Below, in pieces: positions 1 to 8,085 of a DNA stretch of 64,000 nucleotides. The notes under the pieces are model-generated. The model was not told the DNA's origin and searched no databases. It was given only the letters and a program-made list of their open reading frames with translations. The position numbers and the translations under genes were made by a program. Source of the stretch: Aliiglaciecola sp. 3_MG-2023 (GTDB lineage Bacteria > Pseudomonadota > Gammaproteobacteria > Enterobacterales > Alteromonadaceae); NCBI RefSeq assembly GCF_030548205.1, contig NZ_JAUORV010000003.1, positions 62,001 through 126,000 of the forward strand, given 5' to 3'. The first letter of the stretch is position 1; the number at the start of each line of letters is the position of its first letter.

Positions 1-1
1 C

Positions 2-1333
2 CCTGAGAACAACGTATTAGAACAGCTTTATAGCAACGCCAAAATTAATCACTTAGACCAATCTCATATTTATCCAGAGGATGTTACTAAACATCTTGAT
101 GAGCATATTATCTCTGCCCCAGGTTTTATACAAAAGCGGGTTATTGGTTATTCCTATTTAGCACTGCCCATTCATATGATTTCTGTTGGAAAGGGCAGTA
201 GCACAATCTTATGTTGGTCGCAGATGCATGGTGACGAACCAACGGCAACGGCAGCAATATTAGATCTACTGCAATTTTTTCAGCAAAATAAAACCACGGC
301 ATGGTTAACAGACTTATTCGACAAGGTCACTTTACACCTAGTTCCTATGCTCAACCCGGACGGTGCTAAGCAACGTACCAGAGAGAATGCCCAAGGCATC
401 GACATAAATCGAGATGCTGCTGCTTTACAAACCCCCGAAGGAAAATTACTTAAATCATTGTTCGACAATATTAAGCCAGATTTCGCTTTCAATCTGCACG
501 ACCAATCTCGTTTTTATCGAATCGAAGATACTTTAGATCCCGTTGAAATGGCGTTTTTAGCGCCACCTGGCGATCCCAACGAAAGTGTGCCTGAGCACAG
601 ATGTAATGCAATGAAGCTCATTGCCGCAGTGTTAACTGATATGTCTGAAGAATTATCTGGAAAAGTTGCAAAGTATCAAGATAACTTTTCTCAAAGAGCC
701 TTTGGCGATCTCGCCTGTAGTCAGGGAATAGCATGTATTTTGATTGAATCGGGTAGTAAAGCCAATGATGCCAATAGACAAAACGCCAGAAGACTAAATT
801 TTTTGTTTTTAATCAAAGGGTTAAAACATATATCTGCGGGCTCTTTTAGGCAGGTAAACGAGCTCGCTTATCTGGCTTTACCCTACAATATTGAAAATGG
901 TTTATGCGATTTAGTCATAAGAGGACTGAACGTTGACAGCGTAAAAGGGCATTTCAATGTTGATATTGCCCTGAAAAATCAGATAAATAATCGGATGCTA
1001 ATTAGTGAATTAGGGGACTTAAGACAATTAGGTGCTTATACAGTGCTCAATGCACATAATTTTAGTTATGCCCCTGGGAATACATTTGAAGTAACCGAAG
1101 CTATCGATCTCAATGAAGAAAAGTACTTAACGCTTTTGCGTGATGGTTTTTGTCGTTTTAGTGGTGACATTTCTTTGATCAATCAATTAACCGATTGGCC
1201 AATTATTAAAGTCCCTGGTGAGTCAGAGCCAGCAGGTTTTTGGCAAAAAGACATGCCACCAACTTGGTTGATGTTGTTCAATGACCAGGTGAAAGCTGCT
1301 CTGTTAGAGGGAAGGTTAATCGTTTTAAATTAA
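2..1333 (+). CDS. M14-family zinc carboxypeptidase (5' end outside window)
   Basis: The frame is open from base 2, so the true start lies left of the window; the first in-window ATG (176) falls inside the conserved domain and is unlikely to be the start. Numbering from that ATG, the metal-binding HxxE motif (H18-G-D-E21), the substrate-site stretch NPDG...TREN...INRD (about 60-80), a third metal ligand in NLHD (H108) and a late IESGS segment holding the likely catalytic Glu are all visible, in the order expected for M14 metallocarboxypeptidases. It should cleave C-terminal residues or amide-linked groups from peptides. No signal peptide can be assessed because the N-terminus is missing. The substrate is not evident. 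Confidence 0.8.
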   Translation, partial: PENNVLEQLYSNAKINHLDQSHIYPEDVTKHLDEHIISAPGFIQKRVIGYSYLALPIHMISVGKGSSTILCWSQMHGDEPTATAAILDLLQFFQQNKTTAWLTDLFDKVTLHLVPMLNPDGAKQRTRENAQGIDINRDAAALQTPEGKLLKSLFDNIKPDFAFNLHDQSRFYRIEDTLDPVEMAFLAPPGDPNESVPEHRCNAMKLIAAVLTDMSEELSGKVAKYQDNFSQRAFGDLACSQGIACILIESGSKANDANRQNARRLNFLFLIKGLKHISAGSFRQVNELAYLALPYNIENGLCDLVIRGLNVDSVKGHFNVDIALKNQINNRMLISELGDLRQLGAYTVLNAHNFSYAPGNTFEVTEAIDLNEEKYLTLLRDGFCRFSGDISLINQLTDWPIIKVPGESEPAGFWQKDMPPTWLMLFNDQVKAALLEGRLIVLN

Positions 1334-1353
1334 GTCTCAGTTTAATATTCTTT

Positions 1354-1452
1354 TTAATAAACGGAAGAATCCCAATACAAATCCAGTAAGCACTCTTGAA
1401 ATGATTCATAATCGATGAATTTCTCAATCCAATCGTCGGAATTGCAAGGCAT
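1354..1452 (-). CDS. Possible 32-residue small protein (weak)
   Basis: A 33-codon ATG-to-TAA frame lies on the minus strand in the gap between the M14 and S9 peptidase genes. The peptide starts MPCNSDDWIEKF and is acidic and aromatic-rich. No Shine-Dalgarno sequence is visible upstream, and its start codon lies inside an inverted repeat. A frame of this size can easily arise by chance. Confidence 0.15.
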   Translation of the reverse strand: MPCNSDDWIEKFIDYESFQECLLDLYWDSSVY

Positions 1453-1466
1453 TTTTCAAAAAATGC
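1449..1466. repeat. Perfect 8-bp inverted repeat upstream of the S9 peptidase
   Basis: GCATTTTT and AAAAATGC flank a two-base centre, forming an 18-bp near-perfect palindrome 40 bases before the ATG of the S9 peptidase. The position suits an operator; a transcript hairpin with a two-base loop is less likely. No regulator is recognised. Confidence 0.4.
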
Positions 1467-1505
1467 GATAAGCTATTTGTTCGCCCACTAAATTAGGGAT
1501 AAAAA

Positions 1506-3560
1506 ATGAAAAAAGTAATAGTTAGCGTTATGTTGATTGGAGGATTAATCTCTCCAACAATCAGTGCGAAAACTGAAATGGATGTGCTCAAATCTGAAAA
1601 TATCTTTGATATTGAGTATGCGGCAGATTTAAATATTAGCGCTGACGGCAAAACCATCTATTTTGTACGTCATTTTATGGATATTCAAAGTGACAGAAAG
1701 CTTGGCAATATTTGGTCTGTAGATAGCAAAACTGGCGATATGCTTCCCGTCACGACAGGGGATCATTTGGATTATAACCCTGTATTGTCCGCCGATGGTA
1801 AAAAGCTGGCTTATATTTCAACGCAAAGTGGCAAGCCTCAAATTTATTTGACTTGGTTAGCTACAGGCAAAACGGCAAAACTGACGAATTTAACCTCCTC
1901 TCCCAGTGGTTTGAGCTGGTCTCCAGACGGTAAATACATTGCATTTAGCATGTTTGTGCCAGGTACACCTAAATCTCCCGTATCTCTTTCAGGTAAGCCT
2001 GCTGGCGCAAAATGGGCGGATCCTGCTATTTATATTGATGATGTTTATTATCGCTTTGATGGTGGAGGTTATCGCACCCCGGGTACTAGTGAGATCTTTA
2101 TCTTATCCGCAGAAGGTGGAACACCAAGACAATTAACCCATGATGAATTTGACAATGGCGGTGAGCTTAGTTGGGGGCAGAATAGTCAACGCATTTATTT
2201 TTCTGCAAATCGTTCAGAAAATCGGGATTTCACTCCTCTCAATAGTGATATATATGCTATCTCTATAGATGATAATTCCATCACTCAATTGACGGACAGA
2301 GATGGCCCTGATGATAGCCCTAAGGTTTCCCCAAACGGTAAATACATTGCCTATATTGGTTTTGATGATGCCCGCAAGAATTACGATAATGCCAAAGTCT
2401 ATGTGAAGCAACTTTCGGATGGGGAGACCATCATGGTGTCCGACGGCTTAGACCGCAGCATCGACCGAGTTGAGTGGGATCATAAGAGTCGAAACCTGTA
2501 TATTCAATATGATGACAAAGGTAAAACCATTTTGGCGTTGCAATCAGCAAGGACAGCGGATAAACGCACTATATTGTCAGATAAATTGGGTGGCCAATCC
2601 TATGGTCGACCTTATACTAGCGGTGAATTTTCGGTCAGTGAAAATGGCAAAGTTGCGATTACCTATTCAAATCCATTACGGCCTGCCGATGTCGGTATCA
2701 TTGATAACAAAAAAAGCAAACAATTAACCCATTTAAATGATGATGCTTTAGGCCATAAAAAGCTGGCTAAGATAGAAGAGTTTTGGTTTACATCCAGTGC
2801 CGATGGCAAAGATATTCAAGGTTGGATAGCTTATCCACCAGGATTCGATGCAAATAAAAAGTACCCAATGATATTGGAAATACATGGCGGTCCAGTCACT
2901 GCTTATGGACCTCATTTCTCCATGGAAATTCAATTGTTTGCTGCTGCTGGAAACGTGGTTTTATATCTCAATCCTCGTGGAAGTTCTAGTTACGGAGCAG
3001 ATTTTGCTCATACAATTGATAAAAACTATCCCAGCCAGGATTTTGATGACTTAATGAGCGGTGTCGATAAACTCATTGAGAAAGGGTTTATAGATACTGA
3101 ACAACTATTTATTACTGGTGGGTCAGGCGGTGGTACTCTGACGGCTTGGTCCATTGGTCACACTCAGCGATTTACAGCGGCAGTAGTGGCAAAACCGGTT
3201 ATTAATTGGTTTAGCTTTGTGTTAACCGCTGATTTTTATCCATTCTTTTACCAATATTGGTTCAATGGAAAACCTTGGGATAATTTAGATGAGTATATGC
3301 GGTATTCCCCCATTAGTTATGTAGGTAATGTCACCACACCTACAATGTTGTTAACTGGCGAGTCTGATCATCGAACGCCAATATCCGAATCGGAGCAATT
3401 TTATCAGGCTCTAAAAATCCAAGGTGTTGATAGTGCAATGGTACGAATTCCGAATGCGTCACATGGGATCTATCGTAAGCCAAGTAATTTGATGGCTAAA
3501 GTGGAATACATTTTATGGTGGTTTGAGCAACATAAACCAAAGAAAGAGGGAGATAGCTAA
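1506..3560 (+). CDS. Exported S9-family prolyl oligopeptidase / acylaminoacyl peptidase
   Basis: This 684-residue serine peptidase starts with a signal peptide (residues 1-21, ending ISA) and is preceded by AGGGAT at good spacing. Residues about 40-400 carry repeated SxDGKxIxY segments typical of a TolB/DPP-IV-like beta-propeller, which gates access to the active site. The C-terminal alpha/beta hydrolase domain has nucleophile Ser540 in GGSGGG, Asp621 in GESDHR and His653 in NASHG, plus the HGGP oxyanion stretch. It should degrade short peptides in the periplasm or outside the cell. The nucleophile elbow is GGSGGG rather than the commoner GGSYGG. The next gene starts five bases after the stop, so the two may be co-transcribed. 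Confidence 0.9.
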   Translation: MKKVIVSVMLIGGLISPTISAKTEMDVLKSENIFDIEYAADLNISADGKTIYFVRHFMDIQSDRKLGNIWSVDSKTGDMLPVTTGDHLDYNPVLSADGKKLAYISTQSGKPQIYLTWLATGKTAKLTNLTSSPSGLSWSPDGKYIAFSMFVPGTPKSPVSLSGKPAGAKWADPAIYIDDVYYRFDGGGYRTPGTSEIFILSAEGGTPRQLTHDEFDNGGELSWGQNSQRIYFSANRSENRDFTPLNSDIYAISIDDNSITQLTDRDGPDDSPKVSPNGKYIAYIGFDDARKNYDNAKVYVKQLSDGETIMVSDGLDRSIDRVEWDHKSRNLYIQYDDKGKTILALQSARTADKRTILSDKLGGQSYGRPYTSGEFSVSENGKVAITYSNPLRPADVGIIDNKKSKQLTHLNDDALGHKKLAKIEEFWFTSSADGKDIQGWIAYPPGFDANKKYPMILEIHGGPVTAYGPHFSMEIQLFAAAGNVVLYLNPRGSSSYGADFAHTIDKNYPSQDFDDLMSGVDKLIEKGFIDTEQLFITGGSGGGTLTAWSIGHTQRFTAAVVAKPVINWFSFVLTADFYPFFYQYWFNGKPWDNLDEYMRYSPISYVGNVTTPTMLLTGESDHRTPISESEQFYQALKIQGVDSAMVRIPNASHGIYRKPSNLMAKVEYILWWFEQHKPKKEGDS

Positions 3561-3564
3561 CTGT

Positions 3565-4623
3565 ATGTTGCTATTAATTATCTATGTAGTTGTTGCACTG
3601 GGTTTTTCTTTTTTATGTTCAGTGGCTGAAGCGGTTATTTTGAGTATCTCTTCGGCTTATATATCAGTTTCCATGAACAATGGCGAAAAATCTGGAGAGA
3701 TTTTGCATGACCTAACAACGGACATTAACAAACCCTTGGCCGCCATCTTAACCCTAAATACGATTGCGCATACTATGGGGGCAGCAGGAGCTGGCGCACA
3801 GGCGGCTGTGGTTTTCGGCGACGCTTACCTAGGTGCAGCTTCAGCAGTATTGACGTTGTTGATCTTGGTGTTTTCTGAAATTATACCGAAAACCCTAGGC
3901 GCAACTTACTGGCGGCAACTAGCGCCAATTACGGCTTATTTCTTAAAGTACTTAGTTTGGGTTTTGTATCCGTTTGTACAAATGGCCAATGCGTTAACCA
4001 GTAAATTCACTGAAGAAAGCCCACTAAAAGGCCTGAGCCGTGGTGAACTTCAAGCCATGACGGAATTGTCGAAACATGAAGGCTTACTTGATCATCAAGA
4101 AGCCAATATTTTACAAAGCCTGTTGAGTTTAGATGATCTTAAAGTACGTGATGCCATGACCCACCGAACCGTGGTGTTTAAAGTGTCTGAAAACATAAGC
4201 GTTGAAACTTTCTACCATAAACACGCAACCGTGGCTTTTTCGAGGATCCCCGTTTATGAAGATGAAGAGCCGGAAAAAATCAGTGGTTTTGTTTTAAAAT
4301 CTGATTTGATTTTAGCTCAGGCCAGGGGCAACGGTAACAAGTTACTGGCTGAATATCGCAAAGACATGGTAGCTTTATTGAGCAGTACCAGTCTGGCTGA
4401 AACTTTCCCGCACTTTTTACAATCGCGTTCTCACATGCTGCTGGTCGTGGATGAATACGGTGGTATGGATGGCATTCTGACATTGGAAGACTTGCTAGAA
4501 AGCCTGTTAGGGTTTGAAATTGTCGATGAAAAAGATAAACACGTGAGTATGAAAAAAGTGGCAAGACTGATGTGGAAACGACGTGAGCGAGAATTGTTTA
4601 AACAACAGCAAGATGAAAAATAA
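3565..4623 (+). CDS. CNNM/CBS-domain membrane protein (HlyC/CorC family)
   Basis: A roughly 352-residue protein beginning with an N-terminal CNNM (DUF21) membrane domain of three to four helices over about residues 1-150, including a small-residue segment [10 protein letters not shown], followed by two CBS motifs around residues 190-310. It lacks most of the C-terminal CorC_HlyC domain. The family is linked to divalent-cation (Mg/Co) transport or export. The ATG at 3565 is chosen because it follows AGAGGGAGA and begins directly with a membrane helix; an upstream in-frame start at 3523 would lie inside the S9 gene. The end is 10 bases before the lolD start. Confidence 0.85.
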   Translation: MLLLIIYVVVALGFSFLCSVAEAVILSISSAYISVSMNNGEKSGEILHDLTTDINKPLAAILTLNTIAHTMGAAGAGAQAAVVFGDAYLGAASAVLTLLILVFSEIIPKTLGATYWRQLAPITAYFLKYLVWVLYPFVQMANALTSKFTEESPLKGLSRGELQAMTELSKHEGLLDHQEANILQSLLSLDDLKVRDAMTHRTVVFKVSENISVETFYHKHATVAFSRIPVYEDEEPEKISGFVLKSDLILAQARGNGNKLLAEYRKDMVALLSSTSLAETFPHFLQSRSHMLLVVDEYGGMDGILTLEDLLESLLGFEIVDEKDKHVSMKKVARLMWKRRERELFKQQQDEK

Positions 4624-4633
4624 AGAAGAGATT

Positions 4634-5326
4634 ATGTCACAGTTGTTAATCTGTAAAAATGTAAGTAAAACTTATCAAGAAAATGACGCAGCCTTAGTGC
4701 AAGTGCTAAATAAAGTAAATTTTGAGATCAATAAAGCAGAGCAAGTTGCCATATTAGGGAGTTCAGGCTCGGGAAAAAGTACGTTATTGCATATTTTAGG
4801 CGCATTAGATACACCCACCTCAGGACAAGTATTGTTCAACGGACAAGACATTTTCCAGTTTACTGAAAAGCAACAAGCTGACTTTCGAAATAAGTGTTTA
4901 GGGTTTGTTTATCAATTTCATCATTTATTGCCTGAGTTTACAGCCCTAGAAAATGTTGCGATGCCACTGCTTATTGGCAAGTGCAAAACTGAATTGGCTA
5001 AACACAAAGCAGAAGAAATTCTAAAACGAGTAGGTTTAGGTCATCGATTAGATCATAAGCCATCTCAAATGTCTGGCGGAGAGCGTCAACGTTCAGCCAT
5101 CGCTCGGGCACTAGTCACTCAACCTGACCTCGTTTTAGCGGACGAACCCACTGGCAATTTAGACCATACGACCGGGCAGAGTATTTATCATTTATTGAAC
5201 GAGTTAAGAGAGCAAATCTCAACCAGTTTTATCGTAGTTACCCATGATATTGAGTTGGCTGCAAAATTAGATAGAACCTTACACATTACAGATGGAAAAC
5301 TCGTTGAGCAGGGCGCAACGGTATGA
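4634..5326 (+). CDS. lolD: Lipoprotein-releasing ABC transporter ATP-binding protein LolD
   Basis: A 230-residue ABC ATPase with Walker [10 protein letters not shown] (42-50), the Q-loop region [10 protein letters not shown], signature MSGGERQR and Walker B VLADEPT. The FHHLLPEF segment and overall length fit LolD, which powers transfer of outer-membrane lipoproteins from the inner membrane to LolA. The ATG at 4634 follows AAAGAAGAG at proper spacing; in-frame ATGs at 4583 and 4613 would lengthen the protein beyond the usual size. The stop overlaps the lolE ATG (ATGA), showing translational coupling. The upstream gene is a CNNM/CBS protein, not lolC. Confidence 0.95.
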   Translation: MSQLLICKNVSKTYQENDAALVQVLNKVNFEINKAEQVAILGSSGSGKSTLLHILGALDTPTSGQVLFNGQDIFQFTEKQQADFRNKCLGFVYQFHHLLPEFTALENVAMPLLIGKCKTELAKHKAEEILKRVGLGHRLDHKPSQMSGGERQRSAIARALVTQPDLVLADEPTGNLDHTTGQSIYHLLNELREQISTSFIVVTHDIELAAKLDRTLHITDGKLVEQGATV

Positions 5327-6564
5327 ATTTAGTTGCACAACTGGCTTGGCGTTTCCGTTCAGGTAAGCGTCAAAATGGTTTTATATCCTTCATTTCAGCG
5401 TCATCAACCCTGGGTATTGCATTAGGATGCATGGTGCTAATATTGCTGCTATCTGTTATGAATGGTTTCGAACGTGAGCTCAAAAATCAACTGTTGAGTT
5501 TTATTCCTCACGCTGAAATATACGCTTATGAGGGCAGCGGATTAGAGGATTGGCAACAACAACTCGACCGCTTGTCTTCTGATCCAAGAATTAGCGCCAT
5601 TGAACCCTATATTAAAGCCGCTGGATTACTGCAAAAAGGCAGTAAAATGAAAGCCGTGCCTGAGCTGGTTGGAATTAACCTAAATTATTCAAAAAATAAC
5701 CGATTAGTGCAACAAGTGGGGGAAAGTCATTGGCAGAATTTTAAGGCAGACCCAAATTCGGTTTTACTAGGTCGGGCGATTATGCAGCAATTAGCGGTAA
5801 AGGTCGGAGATAAAGTGCAGCTTGTTTTACCGCAAATATCTGATGATCTTTCTTTCTCAGCGCCAAAATCTGTATGGTTAAACGTTGCTGGTGAAATTGC
5901 CATAGGCGGAGAGCTCGATGGTCAGATTGGATTTATGCATATTCAGCTTGCGGCGGATACCTTAGGCACGAAAACCGGCGCCCAGGGTTTGCGCTTTCGC
6001 TTTGACGATCCTTTTATAGCGAATAGTGCTATTCGTGAATTTGGCTTTTCATTTTCACAACATGTTTTTATGTCAGACTGGATGCGGACGCAAGGACATC
6101 TATACCAAGATATTCAGTTAGTAAGAGCGGTAGTGTATGTGGCCCTTACGTTAGTCATTGGTGTAGCTTGTTTTAATATTATCTCAACCTTAGTGATGGC
6201 GGTGAGTGAAAAACGGGCTGAAATCGCCATGCTTAAAACTATGGGAGCACGAGATAGGTTAATTATCCAAGTGTTTATTCTGCAAGGTGCGGTGAACGGT
6301 GTTATCGGTACCTTCGTTGGCGTCATATGTGGGGTGTTGTTGGCGGAGTATCTTACCCAGATTGCCAGCCTAATTGAAACCATCAGCGGTGCGAAGTTTT
6401 TATCGGGAGATGTCTACTTTATTGATTTTTTGCCGTCACAATTACGTTGGAGCGAAGTATTATTTACCGCCTTAATCGCAGTAACGTTAAGTTTGTTAGC
6501 TACAATTTATCCTGCCATTAAAGCAACGCAAATAAATCCAGCCGAAGCCCTAGGTCAGCATTAG
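5323..6564 (+). CDS. lolE: Lipoprotein-releasing permease subunit LolE
   Basis: A 413-residue inner-membrane permease with a first helix at about residues 24-46, a large periplasmic MacB-like domain (about 50-265), and three C-terminal helices within an FtsX domain. Stretches such as [23 protein letters not shown] and [10 protein letters not shown] match my memory of E. coli LolE more closely than LolC. It should work with LolD to release lipoproteins to LolA. It overlaps lolD by four bases. No lolC lies next to it, so its partner is either encoded elsewhere or the protein acts as a homodimer. Confidence 0.93.
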   Translation: MNLVAQLAWRFRSGKRQNGFISFISASSTLGIALGCMVLILLLSVMNGFERELKNQLLSFIPHAEIYAYEGSGLEDWQQQLDRLSSDPRISAIEPYIKAAGLLQKGSKMKAVPELVGINLNYSKNNRLVQQVGESHWQNFKADPNSVLLGRAIMQQLAVKVGDKVQLVLPQISDDLSFSAPKSVWLNVAGEIAIGGELDGQIGFMHIQLAADTLGTKTGAQGLRFRFDDPFIANSAIREFGFSFSQHVFMSDWMRTQGHLYQDIQLVRAVVYVALTLVIGVACFNIISTLVMAVSEKRAEIAMLKTMGARDRLIIQVFILQGAVNGVIGTFVGVICGVLLAEYLTQIASLIETISGAKFLSGDVYFIDFLPSQLRWSEVLFTALIAVTLSLLATIYPAIKATQINPAEALGQH

Positions 6565-6588
6565 CAACTAATTTTTAGCTGCTAATGC
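6558..6588. terminator. Hairpin shared by convergent lolE and symporter genes
   Basis: GCATTAGCA (6558-6566) pairs with TGCTAATGC (6580-6588), and the loop contains a nested CTAA/TTAG pairing. It covers the lolE stop codon and lies between two convergent genes. There is no U-run on either side, so termination efficiency is doubtful. Confidence 0.45.
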
Positions 6589-6600
6589 CTGTTATTACAA

Positions 6601-7962
6601 TTAATCCTTAGTTTCAGTGGCCGTGGATTTAAAATCATCTAAGTCAACTTTTTCAAAGTCTTCGCCAGCTTCCATATCATAGTATACTGACTCATCTAGC
6701 TCATTTTCGCTTTTTGCCACAACACAAGAAACCATACAGTCACCGGTAATATTCACCGCTGTTCGGGTCATATCCAATAACCTGTCTACACCTAATATTA
6801 AGGCAACACCTTCAACAGGTAGCCCAACTTGTACTAGTACCATAGATAACATGAGTGTACCGACGCCGGGGACTCCCGCAGTGCCTACCGACGCCAATGT
6901 TGCGGTTACTACCACCATCAACATGTCTGATGTGGAGAGGTCGATACCATAAACTTGAGCGATAAACACGGTAGCCACCCCTTGCATTATCGCTGTGCCA
7001 TCCATGTTAATTGTAGACCCTAAAGGAACCACAAAAGAGGCTACGGATTTGCCAATACCTAACTTTTTGGTGGCGGTTTCCATGGTAACAGGCAAGGTTG
7101 CACTACTACTGGCGGTACTAAAGGCAAATAATACAGCTTCGCGCATTTTTAAGAACAAATACTTTGGATTTAATCCAGTCAATAGTTTCAGAATAATGGA
7201 ATAGTTAACAAAGGCATGAATTAACAGTACGGCAAATACCAAGACAAAATATAAAGCCAATGATGCGATTCGCCCCTCGTCTATAGTGGTGAATAATTTT
7301 GCTAAAAGGGCAAACACACCGTAAGGAGCCATATTCATTAAGATAGTGACTAACTTCATGATGACCGTATTTAAATCTTCGAAGAAAGCCGCTACTCGTC
7401 TACCTGCATCACCTACCATTGCAATGGCTAATCCGAATAAAACGGCGAAGGTGATAACCTGCAACATTTTACCTTCAGTAAAGGCTTGAAATGGGTTAGA
7501 AGGAAAGATGTCGATAATCACTGCCGCAAGGGTAGGTGGCTCTTTAGCCGCAAAGACCGCATCGGAAGGAATGGGGATCCCCGAACCAGGTTGTACGATA
7601 ATGGCTGCAATCATTGCAACGGTTATTGCGATAGCCGTGGTGCCAATGTAGAGCAAAACAGACTTTCCGCCTAAACGTCCCAATTTGCTAGGCTCAGATA
7701 AATTTGCCACACCACAAACCAAAGATACAAATACCAGGGGCACAATTAGCATTTTTAAACTGTTGATAAAGATCTGACCAATAACGTTAAATATACCATT
7801 GACTAAAACATCATACGTAGAAACCGTTGTCCCGAATACACTAAATGCTAAATCTCCGCTATCATCAAATGACCATTTTAAAATAACACCGGTAATTATC
7901 CCGGCAATCATGCCGATAAAGATTTTAGCGGTGAGACCAAGTTTTTTTGGAGATTGCTGCAT
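6601..7962 (-). CDS. Dicarboxylate/amino acid:cation symporter (DAACS, SLC1 family)
   Basis: A 453-residue multi-pass inner-membrane carrier. The serine-rich re-entrant loop motif (SSSSATLPVT) and the NMDGTA substrate/cation-binding motif in the second half are diagnostic of the glutamate/aspartate/C4-dicarboxylate:H+ or Na+ symporters (GltP, GltT, DctA). The acidic C-terminal tail of about 40 residues is cytoplasmic. The ATG at 7962 is preceded by AGGAC. It is transcribed alone, divergently from the Ig-repeat lipoprotein. Which acid is transported cannot be decided from sequence by eye. Confidence 0.93.
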   Translation of the reverse strand: MQQSPKKLGLTAKIFIGMIAGIITGVILKWSFDDSGDLAFSVFGTTVSTYDVLVNGIFNVIGQIFINSLKMLIVPLVFVSLVCGVANLSEPSKLGRLGGKSVLLYIGTTAIAITVAMIAAIIVQPGSGIPIPSDAVFAAKEPPTLAAVIIDIFPSNPFQAFTEGKMLQVITFAVLFGLAIAMVGDAGRRVAAFFEDLNTVIMKLVTILMNMAPYGVFALLAKLFTTIDEGRIASLALYFVLVFAVLLIHAFVNYSIILKLLTGLNPKYLFLKMREAVLFAFSTASSSATLPVTMETATKKLGIGKSVASFVVPLGSTINMDGTAIMQGVATVFIAQVYGIDLSTSDMLMVVVTATLASVGTAGVPGVGTLMLSMVLVQVGLPVEGVALILGVDRLLDMTRTAVNITGDCMVSCVVAKSENELDESVYYDMEAGEDFEKVDLDDFKSTATETKD

Positions 7963-8085
7963 TGTTTGTCCTAAATTTATTATTGATTTTTGGATAGCGT
8001 AGCAAGTTTAGGTCTCTAGCAAAACAATAAAAATGATTTAGAACGGGTACTTGAATTGAAAAACATTATTTGTGGGAAAAAATGC

